DNA of 64,000 nt from Candidatus Saccharimonadota bacterium. GTDB lineage: Bacteria > Patescibacteriota > Saccharimonadia > Saccharimonadales > Saccharimonadaceae. Where the stretch lies: assembly GCA_017406405.1 (NCBI GenBank), contig JAFQYO010000014.1, forward strand, positions 21,388-85,387, in the 5' to 3' direction. A model generated the notes under the pieces. It made no database searches, was not told where the DNA came from, and saw only the letters and a list, made by a program, of their open reading frames with translations. A program made the translations under genes and the position numbers. Below are positions 34,097 to 43,713 of this stretch, piece by piece. How positions within the stretch are numbered: the stretch's first letter is position 1; each line of letters starts with the position of its first letter.

Positions 34097-34738
34097 CTAG
34101 TTTGTCGCTTCCTTAAACGCCTTTTTCGCGGCATCGATTCCGTTTTTTAACGCTTCTTTTGCATCATCGACCGTTTCGTCGAATTCTTTTTTAAGCTTTA
34201 CTTCCGGATGGGCTTCGACATATCTCGCAATCGAATCTTCGATTACTTTCTTCGCCGTTTTAACGTCAGCAAACTCCTTGACTTCTGTTGTCCCGGGCTT
34301 CTTCAAATCTTTATAATGATTGAAATGGAACCGAATCTGCTCGATTAACTGTTTTGGCAAATCCTCGAGGGTTTTATATTTATCGCCATTATTTCTATCG
34401 TCCTCTGGAACGACGATGATTTTGTCATCAACTTCTCCACCGTCGACGAATTTCATCACGCCTAAAATCCTCGCCTTAAGCCAAATTCCGGTCGTCAAAG
34501 GTTGGTCCGTAATCACGAGCGCATCAAGTTCATCTCCGTCTTCGTCAATCGTTCTCGGGATAAATCCATAGTTACAAGGCTTCGCGAACGCAATCGGCTC
34601 AACTCGGTCGAGCATAAAACAAGCATGCTCTCTGTCCCACTCGATTTTATGATTCGAGCCAGTCGGGATTTCGATAACGACATTTACCAGTCCTTTCTGA
34701 TAATCGCCGGTTTCTAGAACTTTATTAAAATCAGCCAT
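34097..34738 (-). CDS. ppa: Soluble inorganic pyrophosphatase, extended
   Basis: Hydrolyses pyrophosphate in the cytoplasm. The family I core (about 1-170) has 'VVIEIPTGSNHKIEWD', 'NYGFIPRTIDEDGDELDALV' (metal-binding D-x-D-x-x-D) and 'KIIVVPEDD'. At 213 residues it is about 35 longer than bacterial enzymes because of a Lys/Glu/Ala-rich helical tail. GAGGAAAA precedes the ATG. The genome also has a membrane pyrophosphatase (48695-50863). Confidence 0.95.
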   Translation of the reverse strand: MADFNKVLETGDYQKGLVNVVIEIPTGSNHKIEWDREHACFMLDRVEPIAFAKPCNYGFIPRTIDEDGDELDALVITDQPLTTGIWLKARILGVMKFVDGGEVDDKIIVVPEDDRNNGDKYKTLEDLPKQLIEQIRFHFNHYKDLKKPGTTEVKEFADVKTAKKVIEDSIARYVEAHPEVKLKKEFDETVDDAKEALKNGIDAAKKAFKEATN

Positions 34739-34788
34739 AATTTTCCTCGCTTAAGTTATATATAATATATATTATACTTCATTCTAAC

Positions 34789-35970
34789 CTAGGCGTCAAA
34801 AATCTTTTCGTTTTTGATTTCGTCCGGAAGATAATTCTTATCAAGATGGAATCCGGCTTCCCACTTTTGCCCCTCTCCAAACCCGAGTTCTTTCATTAAC
34901 TTTGTCGGCGCATTCCTGAGCCAGGTCGGAACCGGCAATCCCATCGTTTTCTTCGCGAGACTCTGTGCCGCATACCATGCATTTGCCGAATCTCGATTCT
35001 TTTTCGATTTTGCTAACGCAACCGTCGTATGAGCTAGAATCAAACCTGATTCAGGCATCCCAACTCTCTCGACCGCTTGAAAGCAGGCAGTCGCAAGACT
35101 TAAAGCTCCGTTCCCGGCTAACCCAATATCCTCGCTTGCAAAAATCACCATTCTTCGCGCGATAAACTTTGGGTCTTCACCTGCTTCAACCATTCTCGCA
35201 AGATAATAAAGCGCCGCATCAACGTCGCTTCCCCTCATCGACTTAATAAATGCAGAAATATTATCATAGTGGTTGTCGCCTTTCTTGTCATACCCAGGTA
35301 CTTTTTTCCCAGCCGCAGTTTTTACAACTTCAGCATCAATTTTATCCTTTGCTAAAGACAATGCCAGCTCGAGGTCGCCGAGCGCGCTTCTTGCATCTCC
35401 TCCCGAAAGCTCAGCAAGATAATCGACTCCGTCTTCAGTCAACTTCTCCGAAAACCCTTCTTTTTCTCCAGCTCGACGAATTACCTGTTTTATTGCGTCT
35501 TTCGAAAGTGGAGAAACAACAACGACTCTACTTCGCGATAAAAGTGGCGAAATGACTTCAAAACTCGGATTCTCTGTCGTTGCCCCGATTAAAATTATCA
35601 GTCCTGACTCAACATGCGGCAAAAATGCGTCTTGCTGGGCTTTATTAAACCTGTGAATTTCGTCCACAAACAAAACCGTTCGAGTTTGAAGATTCCAGTT
35701 TACCTTTGCTCGTTCGACAACTCGCTCGATATCTTTTTTCCCGCTCGTAACCGCAGAAATTTCGACAAAATCCGCATTATATTCTTTTGCGAGTATTTTC
35801 GCCATGGTTGTCTTGCCGGTTCCCGGCGGCCCCCAAAATATCAGATTGACTGGTTCTCGTTTTTTCACGATTTCAGTCAAAATTTTTCCATCGCCAATAA
35901 TCTCGTCTTGTCCGATTACGTCTTCGAGACTTTGCGGTCTCATTCTTTCCGCCAAAGGCACTCTACTCAT
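34789..35970 (-). CDS. rarA: Replication-associated recombination protein RarA/MgsA
   Basis: AAA+ ATPase related to clamp loaders, acting at stalled forks. 393 residues from ATG 35970. 'PLAERMRPQSLEDVIGQ', Walker A 'GPPGTGKTT', Walker B 'FVDEIHRFN', sensor 1 'GATTENPSFEV' and arginine-finger 'LLSRSRVV' are all typical. The MgsA C-terminal domain follows from 'FIKSMRGSDVDAALYYL'. The start was moved from 35988 because a minus-strand TATTAT ends 6 nt before 35970 and lies inside the longer form. Confidence 0.95.
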   Translation of the reverse strand: MSRVPLAERMRPQSLEDVIGQDEIIGDGKILTEIVKKREPVNLIFWGPPGTGKTTMAKILAKEYNADFVEISAVTSGKKDIERVVERAKVNWNLQTRTVLFVDEIHRFNKAQQDAFLPHVESGLIILIGATTENPSFEVISPLLSRSRVVVVSPLSKDAIKQVIRRAGEKEGFSEKLTEDGVDYLAELSGGDARSALGDLELALSLAKDKIDAEVVKTAAGKKVPGYDKKGDNHYDNISAFIKSMRGSDVDAALYYLARMVEAGEDPKFIARRMVIFASEDIGLAGNGALSLATACFQAVERVGMPESGLILAHTTVALAKSKKNRDSANAWYAAQSLAKKTMGLPVPTWLRNAPTKLMKELGFGEGQKWEAGFHLDKNYLPDEIKNEKIFDA

Positions 35971-35976
35971 ATAAAA

Positions 35977-35982
35977 ATAATA
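35977..35982 (-). promoter_or_regulatory. Leaderless promoter -10, rarA
   Basis: TATTAT on the minus strand, 6 nt before the ATG at 35970. Confidence 0.6.
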
Positions 35983-36008
35983 ACACATTTTTAGGGTTTT
36001 TAAAAGCG

Positions 36009-36037
36009 TTGACGTTCATTTTAAACTTTAGTAAAAT
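36009..36037 (+). promoter_or_regulatory. Promoter of the giant surface protein
   Basis: TTGACG (36009-36014) - 17 nt - TAAAAT (36032-36037). A GTG lies exactly 6 nt after the -10, and TTGGAGG plus ATG follow 21 nt later. Confidence 0.75.
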
Positions 36038-36064
36038 GGTTTTGTGGAGTATTTTGGAGGATTT

Positions 36065-39000
36065 ATGCGAACAAAACTTAAAACCTTTTTATTAGCAATT
36101 TTAGCAGTCGCCTTAATTATCGGCTCTCTTTTTGTTTTTAAGAAACGCCCTTCCGCCGCTTCTTATAGCTATTATGAGTCGCTAAAAATCGCCCCCTCCT
36201 CCTTGAACGGAAACTCCATTTGGGGCGCCAGCGAGTCATATGACACCGTTGTTGCCGCGAAAGGCCTCGATGCATGGGCCGCTTTCTACTCTGCCTCCCG
36301 GAAAACTTCCGGCGGGCTCGGGACCTCAGGTGCCTTGACAATTAACGGTGTTCCTTATCAACTCGGCTGGACCGGAACCAGCAACTACGACGGCAACGAC
36401 ACAATCCGCCTCTATTCCGGCCACACCGAAACAACGATAAACCTAGACACAATTGGCGCTTATGAACAGCTTTATGTCCTCGGAACTGCCGGTGGCCCTG
36501 GCGAAGGTAACTACGCAAATTTCGCCGTCCGTGTGAACTACACCGATGGCTCCTATGATGGAACCGACTATCGTCTTTACGACTGGTACGATAGCACTCC
36601 TGTCTCTGGCGTCTATAAATGGCCGAATCTCGCCCGTCGCCTTGTCGTTTCGAACGGCTCGGGCCGCACCCCGTCTTACGAATATGAAGGAACGACGACC
36701 GGCGCTCCTTACCTCCAGTCCGCAACAATCCGAGTCGACTCGAAAAAGCTCGTCCGCTCTATCGACTTAGTCCTGACCGGAGAAAACGACAGCTCTAATA
36801 TCGACGGTATATATTGCGGAATTTACGCGATAACCGGAATGGTTAATGTCTCCGCCCCGGACCCCGTCGAAACCATCTACGTTAGAGATATTACCGAAAC
36901 GACCGCTCACATCTATTGGGACTCCGTCCCAAGAGCGACGAGCTATCGCCTCGATATCGCGACCGACCCAGATTTTAAAAATATCTTGCCCGGCTACAAT
37001 AACTTACAAGTAAGAGACACGAGTCTAACCGCCGAAGGCTTGAACGGTGACACCGTCTATTACACCCGCGTTCGTGCGGAAAATTCCGAAGGCCAAAGCA
37101 TCAGCAGCAACGTCGCCGATTTTAGAACCGCGAACGAAACTGTCCCTCCGGAAGTTACCTTAAGTGGGAAACCAAACATTATCCAAATCAGCGATCAGTT
37201 GGTTATTACCGCCGTTGACGCGAGTGGTGTAAAAAACATTGAAGAATCGCTTGATGGCGGCGAAACTTGGACTGTTATCGCCGAGACCGACCGTGCCGAC
37301 CGCGAAGTGACAGAAAACGCGACATATTGTTATCGCGCGACTGATGTCTATGACAACGTAAGTGAAAAAAGCTGCATAACTTATTCAAGTCTAGACACGA
37401 AAAAACCTGTAATTCGCGTCAACACAAACGGTTATGAAGAAGGAACCTGGACAAAAGACCCGATAACATTAACCCTCGAAACTCTGACTATTAACGTCGG
37501 CGAAACGAGATATTATTATTCCACTGACGCTGAAAACTGGAACACATATACCGATGGCGTAATCTTTAACGGCGAAACCACGACCGACGGAATCACTTAT
37601 TACTTTAAAGCAATAAGCGAAGCTGGGATTGAAAGCGACGTTGTTAGTGCGTTCTTGAAAAAAGATAATACCGCCCCGACCGGAGAGATTACGAGCGAAG
37701 AAAACTCCTGGAACGAATTCTTAAACACGGTTACCTTCGGTCTATTCTTTAATAAAACCGTTGATTTTGAAGTCGAAGCGACTGATAGTCTTTCTGGCAT
37801 CGACAAGGTAGAATATCTCGTTTCCGAAGAAGTCTTCTCGACAAAAGAGGAAGCAGAAACCGCCTCTGGCTGGAAAGATGTTTCCGGAGCCGTCTCCGTC
37901 GATCCCGAAAAAGATTTTGTTCTTTATTATAAATTAACCGATAAAGTCGGCAACGTCAGCGTCATTAACTCCGACGGAGTCGTCCTTGACACGACAAAGG
38001 CCCTGATAAAAGGCTATGCCAGCCCCGAAAACATCTATGAACTCGAAAACGAGAAAACCTATTATCTCACCAGTGCGGTTCTCGTGACAGACAACAAAGC
38101 TCTCGAAGAAATAAAGATAAACGGTGTTTCTGTTCCTCTCTCCGAGACAAATATCATCTCATTAAACGGTGCCGAAGACGGCGTGTATCATCTCGAAGCA
38201 AAGGACAAAGCTGGAAATGTTAGTGAAATCACAATAAACCTCGCGAGCATCAGCGACCTTGAACTTGATATAAACGAGGACAACTATAAAACCGATGACA
38301 AAGCTGATTTAGAGACTACGATTGAAAAACTTGAAGAAATCGCATCAGAAGAGGGCGCTCACGCTTCTGAAGAAGAACTGTCTGTTATAGACGATATGAT
38401 TGAAAAATACGAAGACCTCGTCGATAAGATTGAAAGCCTCGAAGCCGAAATAAAAGATGAAGTCGATCGTGGGGAAGAAATTCCTGATATCGACCACGTA
38501 ACCTCCGACGACCGCGAAACCATCATCGACCTCATCGAAGACATAAAAACCACGCTGGAAGAAGACGGGACTCATCTCACCCTTGAGGAAAACAATGACC
38601 TCCTTACCGAAAAAATCGAACTCGAAGAAAAACTAAACCGAATCGACGAAGTTCTTGAAAAAGAAGAAGAACTCGAAATCTTAAACGACACCGATGTCGA
38701 AATCATTAAAACAAGCGACAGAGAAGAACTCGAAGAGTTGTTAGAAACTGCGAACGAGCTTCTATCGGGAGACAATTTAACCGACGGCGAGCGCGAGGAA
38801 GTTGAGGCCGAGAAAGAAAAAATCGAGGAACTCCTAAACCGAATCGACGAAGCCGAAGCCGCAGAACACACCGAAAACATCGAAAAAGTCGACCCTCTCC
38901 TTCCGGACGACTACACGAGAGATGACAAGGAAGACCTCGAAAACGCTCTCGAAGACCTCGAAAACGCGCTAGAAAACTACAATAACAACTACACCGACGA

Positions 39001-41134
39001 TGAACGCGATGGCATCATTGAAAAAATCGAAGAGATAATGAACGCCCTCGACGACATCGCTCGCCAAGAAGAGGAAGAACTTCACCAGACAACCTTCCCG
39101 ACAATCTCCGTAACTTCCGAAACCGGGAAATGGATTATCTCTGATGTTGCAAGGATTACCGCCGAAGATAGATTTGGTGTCTCAGAAATTTCCGTTTCGA
39201 GCGACGGCGGAGAAACCTGGGAAAAGCTTTCCGAAACTGATTCTGCCCTATATGACGTTCTCGAAAACGGAACATATATCTTCCGCGCTACAAACTCCTT
39301 TGGGAACACCGCTGAACAAGTCGTCGTCTATCATAATATCGACCCGATAAGACCCATTGTCGAGATAAACAGCTATGGCTATGAACTTGGAACTTGGACA
39401 AACGAACCTGTCGTCTTGACTGCCGAAAATGTTGCGAATAACCTCAGCCCCGTTTCGCTTTATTTCCGTGAAGCCGGGAACGAGGAATGGGAGCCGTATC
39501 TCGGTGCAACTATGATTTCTGAAGATACCGACGAAAAAACTTTCGAATACAAAGCCGTTTCCGCCGCCGGATTAGAAAGCGAAATTGCTGATGCCGAAGT
39601 GAAAAAAGATTCCGTCTCTCCGTCTGGCGAAATCTCGTCCGAAGAAAAACAAGTTTCCGTTTTCTTGAACAACATCACCTTCGGACTATTATTCAATGAG
39701 ACTAGGGCTTACTCCGTCGAAGCAAGCGATGATCGCTCTGGCGTCGATAAAATCGAATACCTTATTTCTGAAACCGAGCTAGAAAGCGAAGATTTAAAAA
39801 ACCAAACTTGGACAGAAACCTCCGGCGAAGTCTCAGTCAACCCTGAAGAAACCACCTATATTTATTACAGAATTACCGATCGCGCTGGAAATGTCGCCGT
39901 CGTAAACTCCGATGGAATCGTTTTCGAAATCCCCGGGAAGAATTCCGCCGAAGTAACTATCGAAGATTCCGAAACCGGACTTAAAACAATAGTGCTTAGC
40001 TCCGGAGAAGTCAGAATCATCGACGGTCTAGAAACAAAGACAATCGAAGATTACGAAGAGCTTGAAGACGCAAAGTCCGTGCTCGAAGAATACGAAAACG
40101 AACACCCTTCGGAACTCGTCGAAGAAATTATAAATAACTACACAGAAACCTTAGAAGAAATCGAAGAAGCCGAAGAACGCTTTGTAATTATTGTTGAGTC
40201 CTACGAGACCCTCCCTGATAACGACCATGTTACATCTGATGACGAAGAAAAAATAAAAGACATTCTCGAGGCGATTGATGTCATTAAAGAAGAAAACTAT
40301 AATCACCTGACCGAAGAAGAGAAAAGAATTCTCGAAGAAATTCTGGGCAGCTTGCGAGAAAAACTAGCCATCATCGAAGAGATTCAAGAGAGACTCGAAG
40401 AAGTTGACGAAGGCGTCAATAATTATACGGAAGAAACCGTTACTATTGAAGATATCGACGAACTTGAAGACCTTCGTGAAGAAATTGAGGAGTTATTAGG
40501 CGACGATAACGTTTCCGAATCCGAAAAAGAACATCTCGAAGAACTTCTGGACAAAATCAACGAACTTGAACAACGCGCGAAAGATGCCGAAGAAGCTCTC
40601 GAAAAGGCCAAAGAAAACGATAAAGCCGTCAATATTACCCCCGAAAACGTCCGTCCCGAAGACCAAACTACGCTCGAAGACGCGGCCCAAGGTTATGCTG
40701 AGGCTCTCGGTGTGTTTGACGGAAACTTCTCCTTGAGTGATTTGTTCGACATCAACAGTCGCATCTCTATTATCAACTCTGCGCTCGACATTCTTGACCA
40801 AGTTGCTGAATTCGAAAACATGGTTTCTCGCCTCCCAAATCCCGAAGAAATAAACTTCGGCTCTCGCGTCGCTGTTAAAGCCGCCCAAATCGCCTATAAC
40901 GAGCTTTCTGAATACGGCCGCTCTCTCGTTGGACCGAGCCTAATGGCTAAATACAAAGCCGTTATAGAAGCCTACCGTGCTTTCCTTGAAGGCTCTCCGC
41001 TTCTCTACGCTTTTGAAACACTTGATGTTTTCTGGTGGGGACTTTCGACCTTCTTTATCGTTGGTGTATTTGTTATAATTGCAAAAAGAACCCATAAACG
41101 CTACGCCGAAAACTTAGACGACGACCGGTTCTAG
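36065..41134 (+). CDS. Giant modular cell-surface protein (putative adhesin)
   Basis: 1689 residues from ATG 36065 (TTGGAGG just upstream; an in-frame GTG at 36044 is an alternative). A signal helix at about 7-24 is followed by a Ser/Tyr/Gly-rich domain (about 30-265), a fibronectin III-like domain ('[20 protein letters not shown]', about 275-360) and Ig-like unit 1 (about 360-640). Acidic helical repeats (about 730-1005), Ig-like unit 2 (about 1009-1290) and more acidic helical repeats (about 1296-1580) come next. The two halves are paralogous: '[15 protein letters not shown]' and '[15 protein letters not shown]' recur, as do '[14 protein letters not shown]' and '[14 protein letters not shown]'. 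A C-terminal membrane helix ('[14 protein letters not shown]') with a basic tail anchors it. Likely a stalk-like host- or surface-contact protein. Confidence 0.82.
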   Translation: MRTKLKTFLLAILAVALIIGSLFVFKKRPSAASYSYYESLKIAPSSLNGNSIWGASESYDTVVAAKGLDAWAAFYSASRKTSGGLGTSGALTINGVPYQLGWTGTSNYDGNDTIRLYSGHTETTINLDTIGAYEQLYVLGTAGGPGEGNYANFAVRVNYTDGSYDGTDYRLYDWYDSTPVSGVYKWPNLARRLVVSNGSGRTPSYEYEGTTTGAPYLQSATIRVDSKKLVRSIDLVLTGENDSSNIDGIYCGIYAITGMVNVSAPDPVETIYVRDITETTAHIYWDSVPRATSYRLDIATDPDFKNILPGYNNLQVRDTSLTAEGLNGDTVYYTRVRAENSEGQSISSNVADFRTANETVPPEVTLSGKPNIIQISDQLVITAVDASGVKNIEESLDGGETWTVIAETDRADREVTENATYCYRATDVYDNVSEKSCITYSSLDTKKPVIRVNTNGYEEGTWTKDPITLTLETLTINVGETRYYYSTDAENWNTYTDGVIFNGETTTDGITYYFKAISEAGIESDVVSAFLKKDNTAPTGEITSEENSWNEFLNTVTFGLFFNKTVDFEVEATDSLSGIDKVEYLVSEEVFSTKEEAETASGWKDVSGAVSVDPEKDFVLYYKLTDKVGNVSVINSDGVVLDTTKALIKGYASPENIYELENEKTYYLTSAVLVTDNKALEEIKINGVSVPLSETNIISLNGAEDGVYHLEAKDKAGNVSEITINLASISDLELDINEDNYKTDDKADLETTIEKLEEIASEEGAHASEEELSVIDDMIEKYEDLVDKIESLEAEIKDEVDRGEEIPDIDHVTSDDRETIIDLIEDIKTTLEEDGTHLTLEENNDLLTEKIELEEKLNRIDEVLEKEEELEILNDTDVEIIKTSDREELEELLETANELLSGDNLTDGEREEVEAEKEKIEELLNRIDEAEAAEHTENIEKVDPLLPDDYTRDDKEDLENALEDLENALENYNNNYTDDERDGIIEKIEEIMNALDDIARQEEEELHQTTFPTISVTSETGKWIISDVARITAEDRFGVSEISVSSDGGETWEKLSETDSALYDVLENGTYIFRATNSFGNTAEQVVVYHNIDPIRPIVEINSYGYELGTWTNEPVVLTAENVANNLSPVSLYFREAGNEEWEPYLGATMISEDTDEKTFEYKAVSAAGLESEIADAEVKKDSVSPSGEISSEEKQVSVFLNNITFGLLFNETRAYSVEASDDRSGVDKIEYLISETELESEDLKNQTWTETSGEVSVNPEETTYIYYRITDRAGNVAVVNSDGIVFEIPGKNSAEVTIEDSETGLKTIVLSSGEVRIIDGLETKTIEDYEELEDAKSVLEEYENEHPSELVEEIINNYTETLEEIEEAEERFVIIVESYETLPDNDHVTSDDEEKIKDILEAIDVIKEENYNHLTEEEKRILEEILGSLREKLAIIEEIQERLEEVDEGVNNYTEETVTIEDIDELEDLREEIEELLGDDNVSESEKEHLEELLDKINELEQRAKDAEEALEKAKENDKAVNITPENVRPEDQTTLEDAAQGYAEALGVFDGNFSLSDLFDINSRISIINSALDILDQVAEFENMVSRLPNPEEINFGSRVAVKAAQIAYNELSEYGRSLVGPSLMAKYKAVIEAYRAFLEGSPLLYAFETLDVFWWGLSTFFIVGVFVIIAKRTHKRYAENLDDDRF
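37140..39930 (+). repeat. Intragenic duplication within the giant surface gene
   Basis: About 0.85 kb (37140-37990) encoding two Ig-like domains is repeated in diverged form at 39085-39930, each copy followed by an acidic helical-repeat block (38270-39070 and 40050-40800). The similarity is clear at protein level and weak at DNA level, so the duplication is old. Confidence 0.75.
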
Positions 41135-41163
41135 TTACTAACTACATCCCGAAAAGGAGTTTT

Positions 41164-42384
41164 ATGCCCGAAATAAAATGCCCAAATTGCGGTAAGGCTT
41201 TTACTATCGACGAAACAAGTTACGCAGATATCTCGCGCCAAATCCGCGATGCCGAGTTTAACAAAGATTTAGAGTCTCGCTTACATTCTCTCGAAGAAAT
41301 GAACAAGCTAAAGGCCGAACAGAGCTTGAATTCTGCGCGCTCCGAATATCTAAAGCTAAAAACCGAAAAAGAAGCAGAAATCTCCGAACTAAAGCTAAAA
41401 CTAAAAGCTATCGAGGATAAGGCCGAGACCGAAAAGTCTCTCGCCGTTTCGACTGCGACTTCTCGACTCGAAAAGTCTCTCGCCGAGCTAAAAAGCGAGT
41501 TAAAACTTAAAGAATCCGAATCAAAAACAAAAGAAATTTCAACGCGCGACAAATACGAATCCGCCCTAAAGCTAAAAGACGAAGAAATCGACCGTCTAAA
41601 AGACTTAAAGGCAAAGCTATCTACAAAGATGGTCGGAGAAACCCTTGAACAACATTGCGAAAATGAGTTTAACCGTCTCCGGCCGACCGCATTCCCAATG
41701 GCCTACTTCGAAAAAGACAACGCCGTCTCGAAATCTTCCGGCTCGAAAGGGGATTTCATTTTTCGTGACTATGATAGCGACGGTGTCGAGATTATTTCGA
41801 TTATGTTCGAAATGAAAAACGAGAATGAAACAACCGCAACAAAACACAAAAACGAAGATTTCTTTAAAGAACTTGACAAAGACCGTCGCGAGAAAAAATG
41901 CGAATATGCGGTTCTCGTCAGCCTCCTCGAGTCTGATTCAGAACTTTATAACTCTGGCATAGTTGATGTTTCTTATCGCTACAAAAAAATGTATGTAATC
42001 CGCCCTCAGTTTTTTATCCCGATTATCACGCTCTTGCGGAATGCCGCTCTAAACTCCCTAAAATACAAACACGAGCTAATCGAAATAAAAAACCAAAATC
42101 TCGATATATCCCATTTTGAAGAAGATATGAACGCCTTTAAAGTTGCTTTTGCGAGAAACTATCGTCTCGCCTCGGACAAGTTTAAAACTGCGATTGAAGA
42201 AATCGACAAAACAATCGACCACCTCCAAAAAACAAAAGAGGCTCTTCTTTCGAGCGAAAACAACCTTCGCCTCGCGAACAACAAAGCCGACGATCTCTCA
42301 ATAAAAAAACTCGTTCGGAAAAACCCAACCATGGCAAAAAAGTTTGCCGAACTAGAATCCGGGGAAAACACTAAAGAAATATAA
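41164..42384 (+). CDS. DUF2130-domain protein (coiled coil plus nuclease-like fold)
   Basis: 406 residues. A zinc-ribbon-like lead '[15 protein letters not shown]' with only one Cys pair, a long Lys/Glu coiled coil (about 25-155), then the DUF2130 region: '[20 protein letters not shown]', '[19 protein letters not shown]', '[20 protein letters not shown]' and '[16 protein letters not shown]'. The D...E-x-K pattern is nuclease-like. Function is not established; the domain architecture resembles RmuC-type proteins. AAAAGGAGTTTT precedes the ATG; it follows the surface gene by 29 bp and may be read through from it. Confidence 0.85.
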   Translation: MPEIKCPNCGKAFTIDETSYADISRQIRDAEFNKDLESRLHSLEEMNKLKAEQSLNSARSEYLKLKTEKEAEISELKLKLKAIEDKAETEKSLAVSTATSRLEKSLAELKSELKLKESESKTKEISTRDKYESALKLKDEEIDRLKDLKAKLSTKMVGETLEQHCENEFNRLRPTAFPMAYFEKDNAVSKSSGSKGDFIFRDYDSDGVEIISIMFEMKNENETTATKHKNEDFFKELDKDRREKKCEYAVLVSLLESDSELYNSGIVDVSYRYKKMYVIRPQFFIPIITLLRNAALNSLKYKHELIEIKNQNLDISHFEEDMNAFKVAFARNYRLASDKFKTAIEEIDKTIDHLQKTKEALLSSENNLRLANNKADDLSIKKLVRKNPTMAKKFAELESGENTKEI

Positions 42385-42512
42385 AACCGAACGTCAAATT
42401 GCCTCGTGCACAGAGATAAATTTCTGTTTATCGTATTATTATTTTATAATAACCGAACAAACCTAACAGAGAAAACCATAAAGTGTATAATAAAAACCAG
42501 AAAAAATCAATA

Positions 42513-42540
42513 TTGACGGCAAATATGCTTGTGATAAAAT
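42513..42540 (+). promoter_or_regulatory. Promoter of the candidate ncRNA
   Basis: TTGACG (42513-42518) - 16 nt - TAAAAT (42535-42540), preceded by TGA; no open reading frame follows. Confidence 0.6.
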
Positions 42541-42546
42541 AAAAAT

Positions 42547-42695
42547 AAGAAATTCAGGCGGATTCGACGTTGAGAGGCGTCTGAGTTTCAGAGGTGGGAA
42601 TGTGTGAGTTATTCTTAGCTACAATGTTTTTCCACCTAGAAAAATTCAAAATGAAATAAAACTCGTAAAATGCGTCTCGCCGGGCGCATTTTTGT
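42547..42695 (+). ncRNA. Candidate structured non-coding RNA, about 145 nt
   Basis: A promoter at 42513-42540 and an intrinsic terminator at 42667-42695 bracket about 145 nt without a plausible gene in a 344-bp gap (42385-42728). The RNA could fold a GACG/CGTC hairpin near the 5' end and a long central hairpin: TTTC-AG-AGGTGG (about 42586-42597) with CCACCT-AG-AAA (about 42632-42642). GGATTCGACG near the 5' end equals a tmRNA 5' motif, but there is no tRNA-like 3' end, so tmRNA is not supported. The family is unknown. The rest of the gap, 42385-42510, is AT-rich with nothing I can assign. Confidence 0.5.
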
Positions 42696-42700
42696 TTTTT
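42667..42700 (+). terminator. Intrinsic terminator of the candidate ncRNA
   Basis: AAAATGCGTC / GGGCGCATTTT stem followed by TTTGTTTTTT. Confidence 0.85.
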
Positions 42701-42712
42701 AAGTCGATATGC

Positions 42713-42718
42713 TATAAT
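42713..42718 (+). promoter_or_regulatory. Promoter -10 of the tRNA-Cys/tRNA-Leu pair
   Basis: TGC-TATAAT, 11 nt before tRNA-Cys. Confidence 0.75.
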
Positions 42719-42728
42719 AAAAACGCAA

Positions 42729-42802
42729 GGTGCTGTGGCGGAGTGGTTACGCAGCGGTCTGCAAAACCGCGTACACCGGTTCAATTCCGGTCGGCACCTC
42801 CA
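42729..42802 (+). tRNA. tRNA-Cys (anticodon GCA)
   Basis: Acceptor GGTGCTG/CGGCACC, anticodon arm GCGGT-CTGCAAA-ACCGC, T-arm CCGG-TTCAATT-CCGG, encoded CCA. 74 nt. Confidence 0.96.
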
Positions 42803-42808
42803 TCTCTA

Positions 42809-42893
42809 GCCCGAGTGGCGGAATTGGTATACGCGTTCGACTTAAAATCGAATGAGAAAACTCATATGGGTTCAAGTCCCATCTCGGGCACCA
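42809..42893 (+). tRNA. tRNA-Leu (anticodon TAA)
   Basis: Acceptor GCCCGAG/CTCGGGC, anticodon arm TTCGA-CTTAAAA-TCGAA, long variable arm TGAG-AAAA-CTCA, T-arm ATGGG-TTCAAGT-CCCAT, encoded CCA. 85 nt. Its 3' half is duplicated at 43531-43583. Confidence 0.96.
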
Positions 42894-42899
42894 AAAAAA

Positions 42900-42925
42900 C
42901 AGCCTCCAAAGAGGTTATTTTTTTT
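42900..42925 (+). terminator. Terminator after tRNA-Leu
   Basis: CCTC-CAAA-GAGG short stem followed by TTATTTTTTTT. Confidence 0.65.
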
Positions 42926-42954
42926 ACCAAACTTCTAATTCTTAAAATCTATGT

Positions 42955-42960
42955 TATAAT
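42955..42960 (+). promoter_or_regulatory. Promoter -10 of the islet gene
   Basis: TG-T-TATAAT; leader of about 67 nt, with AAAAAAGGA about 12 nt before the ATG at 43034. Confidence 0.6.
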
Positions 42961-43033
42961 CTCAATAATTACGCCACGCTTGCGGAGAAATGCGGGAATA
43001 CAAAACTTAATCAAAAAAGGATAATAATACTCT

Positions 43034-43423
43034 ATGAATAGAAAGGATTATTCCGTCATAGTGCCTAAAGATGTTTTCCCGAAGCCATCACCGCGAGAAA
43101 TGTCTGCCGCATACGTCTTACTAGATTATTTTAAATCCGATATAAAGTTTGTTCCTAGAAGCAACAGAAAGACACCAGATTTTCTAATCAAAAGTCTACA
43201 TTGGGAACTTAAGACCCCTACGGGGACCGGAAAATACAACATTCAACATCTTCTACATTCAGCAATCCAACAATCAAATAATATAATTGTGGATGCTCGT
43301 TTTTCGAAAATGCATATTTCTAGAATCGTTCGAGAATTAAAACTTCATTCAACTTTAACCACCAAGGGTATAAAAAACCTCATAGTAATTACTAAAAACA
43401 AGAAAATAGTTGTAATTATTTAG
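43034..43423 (+). CDS. CdiA C-terminal-like (tRNase-type) nuclease-domain protein in a tRNA islet
   Basis: 129 residues, soluble. The core 'RKTPDFLIKSLHWELKTPTG' (46-63) with Asp49, Glu58 and Lys60, followed by 'HLLHSAIQQSNNIIVDAR', resembles the PD-(D/E)XK-like C-terminal toxin domain of contact-dependent inhibition CdiA proteins and related stand-alone proteins of mobile elements, some of which are tRNA nucleases. No delivery domain, signal peptide or obvious immunity gene is present. It lies alone between an intact tRNA-Leu and a partial tRNA-Leu copy, so it looks acquired. Toxin activity is inference from the family. Confidence 0.65.
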   Translation: MNRKDYSVIVPKDVFPKPSPREMSAAYVLLDYFKSDIKFVPRSNRKTPDFLIKSLHWELKTPTGTGKYNIQHLLHSAIQQSNNIIVDARFSKMHISRIVRELKLHSTLTTKGIKNLIVITKNKKIVVII

Positions 43424-43440
43424 CGGTTGTGATAATATAA

Positions 43441-43499
43441 GAGTATCGAAAGTTCGACAGGCAGCGCTGTAACGCGCAGGTTCGGGACTTTCTTTTTTT
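43441..43499 (+). ncRNA. Short structured transcript or extended terminator in the islet
   Basis: A GATAAT -10-like hexamer (43431-43436) is followed by a compact self-complementary stretch: GAAAGT (43448-43453) pairs with ACTTTC (43487-43492), inner GCGC segments can pair, and TTTTTTT follows. It may simply be the terminator of the nuclease gene or a ~55-nt RNA from its own promoter. Confidence 0.4.
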
Positions 43500-43530
43500 G
43501 TGTAAGAATTATTGGGACGATTTGTCCCAT

Positions 43531-43583
43531 ACTTTAAATCGAATGAGAAAACTCGTATGGATTCAAGCTCCATCACGGGCACC
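43531..43583 (+). repeat. Truncated tRNA-Leu copy (attachment-site-like)
   Basis: Matches the anticodon-loop-to-CCA part of the tRNA-Leu at 42809-42893 with about six differences in 58 bases, including the AAAAA after CCA; there is no 5' half. A changed T-stem pair (G-C to A-T) is compensated, so the copy has stayed paired or came from a related tRNA. This is the footprint expected at the far end of an element integrated into a tRNA 3' end. Confidence 0.82.
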
Positions 43584-43713
43584 AAAAAGCCTATATTTTT
43601 CTTGACAAAACTGCCCACTCTAAAGGAATACTTATGCTTATTGGATTCCTAAAGGATTCCGCCGAGAGCAGTAAATTATCCTCGACTATTGTATCATAAC
43701 CGCGATAAAGAAA

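Larger units (their letters stand above)
42850..43583 (+). mobile_element. Small tRNA-Leu-associated genomic islet
   Basis: About 0.7 kb between the 3' half of tRNA-Leu and its degenerate copy. It holds the nuclease-domain gene and a structured RNA/terminator. No integrase is present, so it is a remnant or a passively mobilised cassette. The element status is inferred from the duplicated tRNA end. Confidence 0.6.

Noticed and set aside
38270..40900. CRISPR-like or DNA tandem repeats in the giant surface gene
   Set aside because: The repeats are diverged protein repeats in one open frame, without regular spacers. I saw no CRISPR array anywhere in the window.
42565..42700. tmRNA, from GGATTCGACG near the 5' end of the candidate ncRNA
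   Set aside because: Far too short, no tRNA-like 3' half with TTC-loop and CCA, no tag-peptide reading frame; the 10-nt match can be chance.
43531..43583. A second functional tRNA-Leu
   Set aside because: No acceptor 5' strand, D-arm or 5' half of the anticodon stem; only the 3' half is present.
43634..43699. 21-codon ORF (starts MLIGFLKDSAES) with AAAGGA upstream, possible immunity peptide
   Set aside because: Too short, no conserved features, and it overlaps a repeated GGATTCC sequence; chance ORF likely.
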